NCBI GenBank assembly: GCA_025765615.1
Contig: JAIVFJ010000144.1
Location: forward strand, 108,942-172,941
Direction of reading: 5' to 3'
Length of the DNA: 64,000 bases
Source of the DNA: Zopfochytrium polystomum
Lineage: Eukaryota > Chytridiomycota > Chytridiomycetes > Chytridiales > Chytridiaceae
Part shown: positions 17,164 through 28,109 of the stretch, in pieces
How the letters are laid out: each line of letters opens with the position of its first letter
Numbering within the stretch: position 1 is the first letter of the stretch
Notes under the pieces: generated by a model
The model's input: the letters and a program-made list of their open reading frames with translations, nothing else
The model's database searches: none
What the model was told of the DNA's origin: nothing
Position numbers and translations under genes: made by a program

Positions 17164-17680
17164 TCAGTAAAAAAAGGATGAGATGCAGTGAGCCCACTTA
17201 CTGGTAGGACAGGAAGCAGTCCTAGACTTCGGACAAAGCAGATGCCGTGGGCGAACCACTGGGAAGGCCCTGAGCAACTGCAGTTCCTTTGCCCTTTCTG
17301 GGTTGAATCTGAAAACGGGGCAGCACTGCCCAAACATCCAATGATGATGAGACATGCACAATCATCCACCTCTTCATCACTTTATTTTCTCTTCTTGACC
17401 CTCGCCAGAGTGAAATCCAAAGACCACACAACAGCGCTTTAAGATGAACTAAGAACTCCCTGAGCCAAGATTTTGGAAGGAATCCTCTCACTTCATCAAA
17501 GAGGAAATACCCAAGCTTATTTTCATTCTCAATGTGATCAATGTTGTCCTTAAAAATCGCCATGTTGCATTCAATTCCAAAGAACTGGGAAAAACACTTC
17601 ACACAACCACATTCTGAAACACAGCCACACAGCTGACGCGACCAAGAGCCAAACGCAAAGCAAAGGAACATTTCCATCTG
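17164..17680 (-). other. Gap between the two TIR genes with unassigned coding potential
   Basis: A long minus-strand frame runs through this interval and includes ENENKLGYFLFDEVRGFLPK. It could hold the first exon of the TIR-NACHT gene, since that gene's first TIR strand and start codon must lie here. No domain recognised. Confidence 0.25.
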
Positions 17681-17682
17681 AA

Positions 17683-20426
17683 TCATTTCGAGACATTCAC
17701 TGACTTGTTTATGCAACATGCATCAGCAATGGCTTTGGCACCTTCAGCACCTATGTCATTGCCTGCACACAGTTGCAATGTGCAAGTGGGCAACCATTAA
17801 AAGAGGAATAAGAAAAATGAAAAGAAATGAAGGAATCGTCAGTGGCCAGTGCATCAAAATTGCAGAAGGAAGGGATAAAGTTGACCAAATCTCCAAATGG
17901 ATTGGTAGGGTCATGCAAGTTCCACTCACAACTTAGATCAATTCTTTGCAGTGTGGAGTTCACCCTCAGGGCATCAGCAATTGCTTTGGCACCTTCAGCA
18001 CCTATGTCATTAACTGCACACAGTTGCAATGTGCAAGTGGGCAACCATTAAAAAAGGAATAAGAAAATGAAAAGAAATGAAGGAATCGTCAGTGGTCAGT
18101 GCATCAAATTTGCAGAAGAAAGGGACAAAGTTGACCAAATCTCCAAATGGATTAGTAGGGCCATGCAAGTTTCACTCACACTTTAGATTGATTGTTTGCA
18201 GTGTGGAGTTCACCCTCAGGGCATTTGCAATGGCTTTGGCACCTTCAGCACCTATGTCAGTGGCTGCACACAGATGCAATGTGCAAGTGGGCAACCATTA
18301 AAAAAGGAATAAGAAAATGAAAAGAAATGAAGGAATCGTCAGTGGTCAGTGCATCAAATTTGCAGAAGGAAGGGACAAAGTTGACCAAATCTCCAAATGG
18401 ATTTGTAGGGTCATGCAAGTTTCACTCACCCTCTAGATTGATTGTTTGCAGTGTGGAGTTCACCCTCAGGGCATCAGCAATGGCTTTGGCACCTTCAGCA
18501 CCAATGTAGTTGTCTGCACACAGTTGGAATGTGCAAGTGCGAAACCATTAAAAAAGAATAAGAAAAATGAAAAGAAGAGAAGGAAAAAGTCAGTGGTCAG
18601 TGCATCAAAATTGCACAAGGAAGGGACAAAGTTGAACAAAACTCCAAATGGATTAGTAGGGCCATGCAAGTTTCACTCACACTGTAGATTGATTGTTTGC
18701 AGTGTGGAGTTCACCCTCAGGGCATCAGCAATGGCTTTGGCACCTTCAGCACCTATGTCATTGCCTGCACACAGTTGCAATGTGCAAGTGGGCAACCATT
18801 AAAAAAGGAATAAGAAAATGAAAAGAAATAGAGGAAAAAAGTCAGTGGTCAGTGCATCAAAATTGCAGAAGGAAGGGACAAAGTTGACCAAATCTCCAAA
18901 TGGATTGGTAGGGTCATACAACTTTCACTCACCAAATAGATCGATTGTTAGTTTGGCATCAAATGCTCACCACTGTTGTCTTTCAGTGCTTGAGATTCCA
19001 CTGTGGCAGCAAGCTCAGCAAAGCCCAAAGAAGCATTGCTTCCAATCAAATGAGCTGGCGTGCTTCTTGCTGAAGAGAGTAGAGTCTGGTCTGATCTTGT
19101 TGGAAGCTCACGGTTTTGTCTCATGCTGTCTTGGAGTCTCAAATTCTTGATAACTGGAAGACAGATTGGAGGGTGTTTGAAACTGTAAAAAGTTGCAGAA
19201 TGAATTCGCAGCCACACCCACCTTCAGCAGCATCTTGGACAGGCTCAGTTGGGATTTTCTCAAGAATGCCCTTTAGCTCCAGGTAGACATCTCGAAAAAT
19301 AGGACGAGCTTTGTAGTCCAGATTCCAGCACTTCTTGAAGAGCCCCAGCAGGGAAGTCCCAACAGAACCCAAAGGGACAAAGATGTCTGATTTAAGCTCT
19401 TCCAAAACAGCCTGGCGGCTGGATTCCACCAGGAGGGAGGCAAGAACAGACTGGACGTCCATTTCATTCCATGGGATTCCAAAAACACCCACCCAGCTGA
19501 TGACCTCAGTCATCAGAACAGCAAACGAGTAGATGTCATTTTTTTTTGAGATCTGGAAATTTGAAAGACATGTGTCAGACACATAAAAGAAATCAGTGAA
19601 GTAATTGACAAATCACAGACCTTGGGGCGGAGACCCCTACGTTCAGGAGCCAACCACAACAGGGAGCCACCACCAGTAGAAGACGTCGTTGTCTTTGTCA
19701 TTGTCTCTGACTTGAGTTTGCTCATGCCAAAATCTGTAATCTTGGAGAGAATGGGGCCGCCTTGCAGATTCTGCGTGAGGAGGATGTTGAAGCTCTTCAA
19801 GTCATTGTGGGTGATCTTGAGAGTGTCGTGCAGGTAGGCCATGCCAGAAGAAACTTGGTGAAGGATGGTCACACGTTGATGTATTGTTGTGCCGCTGTTG
19901 GCTGGATCTTCGTAGTAGCTGGCCAAGGAACCAAGTGCTGCCAACTTTGGGAGGGAGAGAAAAATTCCACACATTGAGGGTTATGCCAGATTCCAGATGA
20001 AGCATGAAAAGAATCAGTGTTTACCTCCAGAACAAGAGAAAAGACTTCATCTGCTTGGAGCACACCATGAAACCCAATGACAAAGGGACGCCTTGATCGC
20101 TGCAGAATGTTGGCCTCATTGATGAGTTCATTCTTGGTCTTGTCGCTCAAGACTGTCAGCTTCAGAGCCTTCACAGCAACAGGGATGGTGCTGAGAAAGA
20201 GGCCCTTATGCACCTTGCCAAAAGAACCTTCACCAAGTAGATTGTCTTGATTGGAGAAAACAACAACGTCGTCATCGGGAATGGTGACTGCATCAAGCCC
20301 AATGCGCGACAGCTTGAAGAGTCGAGCAGCAATCTGCTCATGGGCCGTTGACGTGACTCCTTTTTGGAGATCAACATCTTTTTGTTTTGAAAGGAAGGCC
20401 AAAAACCCCATAAGCTCGCTGAGCCC

Positions 20427-20457
<31 letters not shown>

Positions 20458-20778
20458 CACACACCCACAAAGCTGGCCAGCAGTAACAAAAGCAGCAGCG
20501 CTGTACTGAATAGCCTTGGAGCTGGACAGGTGCACAGGGACAATTGGCTTGCGAATGTCATTCGCAAACTTTATTTCAAGCTTGCAGTTGTGGGACTCCA
20601 CGTAGCTGTCCGACAGGAATGCGACAACAGCAGCGGAATGACGGATCCCCTCAATCATGGACTCATTGATGTTGTCGGCCATGTTGTTGGTGTCGATCCA
20701 AACGCGGACGTTCATGCGACGCAGCTTTTCGACCAGGGGGCGCACAACTTCCTTGTCCTTCCAAGCGTAGCTGATCAT
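17683..20778 (-). CDS. TIR - TKL protein kinase - leucine-rich repeat protein
   Basis: Multi-exon gene. TIR exon from ATG 20,778: MISYAWKDKEV, RVWIDTNNM, CKLEIKFANDIRKPIVPV. Kinase exons: 20,418-20,025 with GEGSFGKVHKG and VAVKALKL; 19,944-19,621 with HNDLKSFNIL (HND in place of HRD), TDFGMSK and LAPERRG; 19,552-19,222 with the DIYSFAVLMTEVISW helix. A linker exon 19,153-18,971 leads to LRR exons at 18,764-18,681, 18,513-18,430, 18,263-18,180, 18,013-17,930 and a terminal exon to the stop at 17,683. Exon phases join correctly. The architecture suggests an intracellular sensor (LRR) relaying through a tyrosine-kinase-like kinase and a TIR domain. The TIR-to-kinase splice site lies in a T29 tract and is uncertain. 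Confidence 0.8.
17762..18764 (-). repeat. Tandem 250-bp exon-intron units, one 28-residue LRR each
   Basis: Exon starts at 18,764, 18,513, 18,263, 18,013 and 17,762 are spaced 250-251 bases. The four internal exons are each exactly 84 nt, phase 1 at both ends, and encode units like NDIGAEGAKAIADALRVNS. The introns are nearly identical to one another, beginning GTGAGTG and ending GTGTGCAG, which indicates recent unequal duplication. Confidence 0.9.
20428..20456. repeat. Poly-A/T tract inside an intron of the TIR-kinase gene
   Basis: About 29 consecutive A residues on the plus strand, lying in the pyrimidine tract just before the GGGCTCAG acceptor on the minus strand. Length is likely to be uncertain in the assembly. 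Confidence 0.8.
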
Positions 20779-21289
20779 GGCCTTTGTTTTCAAATAAAAG
20801 CAATTAGTAGCTGTTTGTTCAAAATTTCAACATCCTCTCATTGGAAACCAACCTTTGTGCCGATTTTCAGCATGTGTTGGAAAGAAAAAACGAAAAATTG
20901 GCATAATGTGAGTTCACAGAATCCTGAAACGAAACAACAAACCTGTTGGCACGATGGTTCATCAGTTGCACATTGCACATGGCAGGAAAATATGTTAATT
21001 CGACGAAATTTGGTTTCTCCCACGACATCACTCTCCTCTCGAACATCCCGCCATTCGCAGGAAGCGGCAGGAGTCTCAGTGCAAAATCTATATTTTGCCA
21101 CAAGGAAAAAAAAAAGAAACGAACCTGAGGTATGGTGGGGCAGTCGAGATTTGCACCACAAGAAGAAATGTGCAGAGGGACGGGAAAAAAAAAAAAGCTC
21201 GGTGGTTACGGCAGCACTCGAAAACAAAAAAAGGAAAAGGAGGGCAACTGTTGATTCGCCCTACCAAGCAGTTCTGCGGACCTGCCTAA

Positions 21290-21291
<2 letters not shown>

Positions 21292-21328
<37 letters not shown>
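21292..21328. repeat. Poly-A/T tract (about 37 bases)
   Basis: Uninterrupted A run following the first exon candidate at 21,351-21,624 on the minus strand. Could be an intron pyrimidine tract or the tail of a retroposed sequence. Confidence 0.8.
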
Positions 21329-21329
<1 letters not shown>

Positions 21330-21350
21330 ACCAAAAACAAGCATTCACAT

Positions 21351-21624
21351 CAAACTCAAGGCGGGGAGAGACCTCGGGAGCCGTGGCGGGGCGGCCGGCT
21401 GTGGGCGCGAGGAGGGGCGATCCGGGGGCGGATCCAGGGCCGGCCGATCCGGGGTCGGCAGCGTCGGATCCGATCGGGTGGGCGATCACCTGATCGATGG
21501 TGAGGCCACGGGGGATAGTGCCGAGGCGGCGGAGGACTCTTCCAGCATCGAGGGCGCCATCGGCGGTGGCGGCGGTAGCGGCGGTGGCCGCAGAACGGTT
21601 GGGGGGCAGGCGGTTGGAGGCCAT
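21351..21624 (-). CDS. First exon of an uncharacterised host gene
   Basis: Starts MASNRLPPNRSAATAAT and continues Ala/Pro/Gly-rich with a plausible folded piece (GRVLRRLGTIPRGLTIDQVI), ending at a GTGAATG donor. It could be the 5' exon of the TIR-kinase gene or a separate gene; 570 bases without obvious coding sequence lie between. Function unknown. Confidence 0.3.
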
Positions 21625-21926
21625 TGCGGTTTGATCTCTTTTTTTCTTCTTTTTTCTTTTTTTGTTTCTGATTTTCTGTTTCGAGGAAAACTCATTCATT
21701 CACTAAGGCTCTTCAGGGTGTCGTTCGTCGAAAATTCGCTGCCGCATGTGCGCCGGGGAATCTCCTGCCGCCACCTCTACACAAGCGGCGGCGCGACGGC
21801 GAGGGGCTCCGGGTGGGGTGGAGGGTAGGTTGGGGGGAAGGCCAATGACGACATAGATCGTTCTTCCTTCTGTCTTTTCTCTTCGTCCACTTCGCTCCTT
21901 CGTCGCCTCCTTGGCCGTTCGTCGTC

Positions 21927-22463
21927 ATGGCCAGCCCTTCCGCGCGAAGAACGTCATCGACCTCCTCGCCGGAAAACACTTCCTCTCTCTCTTCGCAATT
22001 TTCGCCACCGGCTCAAGCATTTCCGTCCTCCCACTGCGGTTCGCTCCGAACCTGCCCTCCTCTTCGCCCCTGCAAACGTACCCCGCCGTCGCGACGTCGT
22101 CTCCGCCTCCAGCCTCGCCAACTGGGAGGACGACGTCCCGTTCCCTCGATCCTCGACGCCTCGTCGCGCATCGTTGCGAACTACGCCGCGCTCATAGTGG
22201 CCCAGCTCGCGGTGTACGCGACCGTCGCGCTGTAGCTGAACCAGATCGTGCCGACCGGCGGCGGCGGCGAGGCCAGCGAAGGATTCGCGAGCGTGGTTCC
22301 CGTTCACGGACGCGTCGGCAGCTGCGTGAGGCGAGCGGCGTGGGGCGCCGCGCTGCAGGCACCGGAAGCGACGCTGGAGACGCTGTACGTTGAGCGCGCG
22401 CGCAGCCGGCAACGTGCGGGGCCACGACCGTCAAGGAGTTTTCTACCACGCTTGCGTGCATAG
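21927..22463 (+). CDS. Uncharacterised GC-rich reading frame with a membrane-like segment
   Basis: A serine/proline/arginine-rich start is followed by RIVANYAALIVAQLAVYATVAL, interrupted by a stop, and the frame then continues to GWG-like and RARSRQRAG segments. The plus and minus strands are both open because of high GC, so the call is weak. If real it is a pseudogene or contains an unseen intron. Confidence 0.2.
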
Positions 22464-24216
22464 CAAGGTCGTGTCCACGCGGTGCTCGGGCACAACGGCG
22501 GGGGAACGAGGACGCTGATCAATGTGCCCGCAGTGCAGGATGGGGGGGTGATTACTTGCTCCTCGTTTTAAGGGCCTTGTTTGGCAAAAACAATACCTGT
22601 GTTCTCCCATTTTCGGGCTTCAGGTCGGAAAACGCGGCAGACAGCGACGCTGTCCTACTCTCTTGTGGTGAAGCTGAGATGGGAGACTATTGCACAATAT
22701 ATGCTGTTTGGTTTTATACAAAATTGTGACAAAGACCAGGTGACAAAAAATGCACCAAATCCTCATCACAGTTGGTGCTCCCATGCACCACAGTGTGAGG
22801 TGTTGCTCCTGCACACTGCTTACTGCAAAAACTCAAAATCTAAGAGTAACAGGGGTTTATCTTGCAATGAACTAAATCTCAAACACAACAGGAGTGGTTA
22901 GTAGCGTGGTGGGACAGACAGGGTATGACTGAGTACCCCTCACTGTGCGGCGTCACTGTGCGGCGCTGAGGGAGCCCTTGTTGTTGCTAATGACGAGGGG
23001 AAGGGACAGAAGGGAGGTGACTCTGTAGTTGTTGGAAGGTTGCCAGTTGGGAACTTGCATCTGGGAACACCAACAATTGTGTACACACCCACTGGGCTGC
23101 GTTGTCACAATCACTTGACCAACAGGCTTTATTGCATCACACTCATACTCACACATCTCACTCTTACAGCAATAGCACTGAGACAGGCACTTGTAGATCA
23201 AACTCTCAGCCAGGGGAAAGCAAGAGGCCATGAGCGTTGGCTGTGCGGCCGCCACCACTGCCACTGCTGTTGTTGTCGTTGTGGCCGGCGAGCACCTGGG
23301 ATCCCGACTCCAACACAGAGCCAGTAATGTCACACATATGCTGGTGGGGCCACCTGCATTAAGAGGAGCCCCATGAAGGGACCATGGACACATCCAGGTG
23401 TGTTCCATCTCTCACCACCCTCACCTATGAGCCAGACAGATTTGAAGGGACGCTGTATTGGTGCAACCCCGGAACACAACACGAGCGAAAGTTCGGCAGA
23501 TATTTGAAGTCATCCTCCAGACGAATCCAGATGAAATCGATTCGCGAAAGCTTCCCGGCTTAATGCTGGAGCAGAGATCGGAGCACCCAAATAAAATATA
23601 TACCCCAGTTGTATTACTCCTGTGAAGGACCAAGCTCTGCATTTCCCCAAGTTGATTGGGACGCTGGACAAGAATACGAGAAAGCTAATCTTCGGGTTTG
23701 AAAAAACACCCGGCCTGCACTGGATAAAGAACACGAGTGCGATCAGCAGAGTACGCGAGCCACCCTCAGTCCAGAGTCGCACTGCCATGTGCCCGCGTTC
23801 ACGGCAAACCTTCCGTCAAACTGCAAAGTGTCAAGCAGGCTGTTCGATGATGGTGGCAACGCCTGACAAAGTACCCGTGGCTAAGGACTCCAGGACGCCA
23901 TGGCGCGATTTTCTCCATCGAAAAATGTGGGTCTGCTCCTTTTTTTAAAAATCCAATCAAGGTTTTGGTCGAAAATCCACGACCTTCCCCATTACGTTGC
24001 GGCTGGTTTGAAGTAGCTCCACTGTGTTTCTTTCAACACGTCCGGCCTCCAGTTTTGCGCCGACGCAGATGTGTCAGCTGCAGGGGTTCGGAGATACACT
24101 TGCAGGTGCGGCGCTGGTACAACACCCTCTGTCAAAACACAGCTTCCCTGTCACGTTGTCGCACTCTAGCCGGCAACACGTTGGTCCTGTACCTAGACTG
24201 ACGATTAAATCGAACC
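22464..24216. other. Long interval without a recognisable gene
   Basis: Several frames of 70-150 codons exist on both strands, none with recognisable motifs. The minus-strand frame at 23,408-22,953 is cysteine-rich (CLSQCYCCKSEMCEYEC), which might be an exon of a secreted protein, but no start or splice sites support it. Confidence 0.3.
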
Positions 24217-24288
24217 GCTGTATTCGTATAGTGGTAAGTACGCCTCGTTGTGGCCGAGGAAACGGTGGTTCAATTCCACCATACAGCA
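24217..24288 (+). tRNA. tRNA-His (GTG anticodon)
   Basis: Cloverleaf: acceptor GCTGTAT/ATACAGC with discriminator A; D arm with AGTGGTA; anticodon stem CCTCG/CGAGG around TTGTGGC giving GTG; variable loop AAAC; T stem GGTGG/CCACC with TTCAATT. Length 72, no intron. A-box and B-box promoter elements are as in eukaryotic tRNA genes. Confidence 0.93.
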
Positions 24289-26533
24289 GTCATGCAGTAG
24301 ATTGATTAGTTTAGAATGACAATGAGGACTCGGACGATGAGAAGGAATGAACCTTCGATCAACGTGTGCTTACAGTCCCGCTCGTCATCCGTCGTTTGAT
24401 TTAATACGCACATTCGGAAACAACCACACAACAACTGATCTCGCCATCGTTCCTGTTGAAATCTGGCAGCGAGACGAGCGAGACGGTCGAGCGGGAGGGC
24501 GTGACAAGTCAAGACTGTGATCAACTTCTTTTTTTTTTTCTTCTCTACACCCCCAGCACTTCTCGCTGTCGGCAGATAGTTTTCTGACATGTCCTAGGAT
24601 GTCTCTAAACAGATTCCGGAAATAACGCGGATCCACATATTAAATATCCGTGGATAACGGTGCTACTATGTGTTGAAATTCAAACGAATATAATAAGGCA
24701 GTCCATTGGCAATTCAAAGAATATCAGGTCGCAGTTATCCTCATCTTCCTTGTCTAGACTTCAAATAATATCATACCTCATTTCAGCCCAACAACGGTTA
24801 GCACTTCCTCGAGCAGTGGAAACAATATCAAGCTCTCTGTGCCAGTTTATCAAGCACTGTCATTTTCAATACTGCATGACATCACAGGATTCATCTGCTT
24901 TTTTTATTCATATTTGGCTCACAGTCCACAACCCCTCAGACAGAATTCTCATCCCCCCCAACCACTGCTGTGTTTTCATCCGCTGTAAGAGCCTCTAGCG
25001 ACATCGCGATAATGCCATCAAACTTGGCAACAGTGGCGGAGCGCTCTTCTTTCAGGAGTGAGTAAAAGTGGGAGACGCCACAGCTGATGAATGTCCAATA
25101 TGCAGGAAACTTGCATTGGGTTTTCCGATCCACCCCTACATCAGGCAGCAGCAAATCCTCCTCCGCACCTGGAGTATCGCGGCCGTGGTTATGCCGTGGG
25201 TGCAATACTTTGTGATTTGCAAACTCTGAATCGTACAGAAAGTGATAATATCTCTGTAAATTCGTTAATTGTGACGAAAGTACAAAAGAGCGGAGCACAT
25301 ACTAAAATACTGGCGATTTGAAGACGTAAAACAGTTGCAGTACCGATGGAGAGGGCCCCCCGTCCCTTTTCAAATGTAAAAATTGATCGCGCAAGGTCAT
25401 GGGCAGCTAGCTTTGGCACGTTGGGAAGCCCTAGCTTGTTAACTTTAGCCCCATTGAGGTAAAACCAGCGAAGCTGACTCTACGACTTACATTCTTCTTC
25501 ATCTCGCACTTGAAGTGGGAAAGGATAGACGACGCCGCTTTTTTGATCTCTCGGGTGTTGATGTTTGGTTTTCGAGACTGAAGTCGTGCCCAACGGTTTA
25601 GCAAAAGCAAGATAGTGTGAAAGAATTAGTAAACAGTTGGGCATGACGTACGCTGGCAAAATCCGCAAAAAAGAAAGCGCAGTCTTGCAGCGTGTCGCCA
25701 GCAGCATTGATGTTAAGGATCTGCGTTCGCGCAAAGTCAATTTGGCCAGAATTCGGCTTGGAAGCAAGCATATGAAAGCAATCAAATTGTCGAAGTCGAT
25801 CGACGCAAATGTTCTTGATATCGTCCTGTGGTAAGAAGAAGCAATAGAAAATGAGTTATTGGATCTCGAGGTGGGCGACAATGACAGTCTTTGGCCGTTG
25901 CCGCTGCACGGCGGCAGGCATCTAAACCCACCCACTGCAAACTCGACATGGACAGTCCGACCAACACAGTCATCTGGGGACGGCATCACTAGCCCTGACA
26001 ATCGCTGTGTCGTGTGCATCACCTGCGTCGCTCTCCTTGTCACCGCAAATTCGTTGCTGCACACATGGCCACGGCCTCGTCTGCCTCGCCCCTTGACCAA
26101 CGAACAAAGCGACTTTTGGCGCCACAGCCGCTGTTTAATAACTGACAGCAAAAGGGCGGCAGCAGCAGCACCATCGACCCGCTGCCCGTTTTTTCTCACT
26201 GTTGTTGCGCTTGGCCCTGACTTAAGAGCAGTCCCCGCTGCCTGACGCAAGCAAACAAACCTTATCGCCAACTTCAACTTCCTGGGCCTTGTTTCGCTGA
26301 AGTATTGCTGGCAGCAGAGAAATCTCTTCTGTGCTCCAGTTCTGAAAGCAGTTCGTTAAAAGCGTAGGGAACATTGATCACCACTAACCGCAAATTCAAG
26401 AAGATCATCAACGCTTCCTCTTTTCAGGTTACCTTGCTCTTCTTCCTGCAATATGAAGTGATAGAGATTGGGGAACCTCCTTTCGTTGGGCTCAGATGCG
26501 AGAGGATCCATTTGCCCTCCCTTTCATTCTTAC
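24289..26533. other. Interval with weak, unassigned coding potential
   Basis: A minus-strand frame around 25,130-24,940 (GVSHFYSLLKEERSATVAKF) and a plus-strand frame at 25,643-25,834 (MTYAGKIRKKESAVLQRVAS) look protein-like but cannot be placed in a family or joined by convincing splice sites. On the minus strand, 26,330-26,260 reads NWSTEEISLLPAILQRNKA between plausible splice sites and probably belongs to the gene starting at 26,823. Confidence 0.3.
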
Positions 26534-26823
26534 CTCTGGGCAGGGTTCAACTTGGGGGTTTGAGGAGTGCTGGCATCCACACGCACAGCTGTTCCACGAT
26601 CAGATGAAGCAGTAACAGCTGGAACAACGAAGCGACGTTTTGGTCCAGTCTGAAGTTGACGAAGACTCAGGATCTGCCGAGCCGCAGACCCTGGAGCTGC
26701 GATCAGCGATGAAGACAGTGCGCTACTGTTGGCTGACGTTGCCATTTCTTGGAATGGTCGGTCATTTAATTCATTTGAAGCATCTGCTGCAGCCCCTCCA
26801 CAGAAGGAGTCGAAGTCGCTCAT
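26260..26823 (-). CDS. Uncharacterised host gene, 5' exons
   Basis: First exon from ATG 26,823 (MSDFDSFCGGAAADASNEL) to a GTAAGA donor at 26,533. Candidate next exons read GNLKRGSVDDLLEFA and NWSTEEISLLPAILQRN, the latter after a TTTCAG acceptor near 26,339. The end is not determined. The acidic/serine-rich start and short helices do not identify a family. Confidence 0.35.
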
Positions 26824-27149
26824 CTGCAAACAATCATGATCAGATTGAGAACAAGGCCGTGTCCCAGTGACGCTTCAAGCTGCCCAACCCAACTCCGCCA
26901 ACGGATGGGTTCCCAGCACTCGAGGGCGTCACCGCCGAGATCCAAGGTCGCGAGGGAACAGAAGGTGAACGGAAGGGGATCGACAGGGAGAAGGGGTGGG
27001 CCATCTAAGGCGTGTTGAGAGAGCGGACGACACGGACAGAGAACGGCTCGCGAATGGCCTGCGTAAGGTGCTCTCCATTGGTTGCGGGCGTTGTTGCATG
27101 ACCCAGAAGCCCTTGGCAGGCAAAGGTCACATACTATTCCCACTGAAAA

Positions 27150-28100
27150 CTCAGCAGCTGATGCCTCCGCCTAGACCAATCCTTCGACCACCAAAAATAC
27201 CGAGAGTGCCCTAAACTCACCTTGTTGCTCTTGAGAGTGCTTTGGGTTCCTTAGGTTCGTTTTGAGCAAGCGCCCAAGTTTTTTTCTCTCGAACTTTGGG
27301 TGTGGCGCACAAGGAAAGGTTCACATGAATGGTTCAGGAAATCAAAAGAACGAGCACGCGTTGTTTTGCACACGCGCTCGTTTCTCCAACTATCAGCATT
27401 CCAGCGATTCCAGCACCCTAACGGTACAGTTATCCACTGAATACCTCCTGGTTGTGCTTGAGGGCTGCTAAATTCATCCTTTCGAGTTCAGCTTAAACAG
27501 GCCATTTTGAAAGCATAAAACGAAAGTCGAGAATTCGTTATGGTTTGCACGTGCAATGGTTTTAATTGACTCTAAGGAGTATTTAGCACTCAGGACAAAG
27601 GAGAGGCGTAGCATCTTATCACTGCTCTGTTTGTGGTGTCACCATCGACTACGGAAAGCAGAGCGCAATCAATCGGCATAATATGTCAACACGACACCGC
27701 CAAAACGTCAGCTTGGGAGCTGGAAATCGCGCACTAAACAAACCTGAGGGTATAACAGATGAAAATATTGTAGAATGGACGCAAGCTGAACCGGCGTTTG
27801 AGAACCTTCCAGAGTTTGAAAATGGTTTTCTGCCCTCAGTCCTGCATGGTTTATGACTGGGTAACCAACTTCTATACAGATCTCTCTTCTCCATCCAATG
27901 GCATCGACGCTCAACCAAATCAGTTCAGCTTTGGTAAACTGAACATGATTCAACATGAGTCATCTGTTGACGCGTTTTCTTCCAAACAGCTGGATTTGCG
28001 TCCAATGAAGCTTTTCCAGCAGAAATGAGCGACATGGATTCACCTAGAGGTTTGCTTGAAGCTGTATATTAATTGATCTAAATTAATTCCTTTTGGAGCT
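27150..28100. other. Interval before the Plavaka-type transposase
   Basis: No recognised gene. A plus-strand frame from ATG 27,683 (MSTRHRQNVSLGAGNRALNK) ends after about 56 codons and may be the first exon of the transposon gene that follows. Terminal inverted repeats of the transposon could lie here but I could not identify them by eye. Confidence 0.3.
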
Positions 28101-28109
28101 GCAAGTGAA

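Noticed and set aside
20251..21828. Plus-strand frame of 525 codons with poly-lysine stretches
   Set aside because: It is antisense to the TIR-kinase gene. The Lys runs come from poly-A tracts in introns, and the opposite strand carries clear TIR and kinase motifs.
24000..24216. Additional tRNA or snRNA genes near tRNA-His
   Set aside because: No second cloverleaf or conserved snRNA element could be found by eye.
25480..26277. Minus-strand frame of 265 codons
   Set aside because: No domain, no ordered composition, and overlapping plausible short exons in other frames. Treated as a chance frame.
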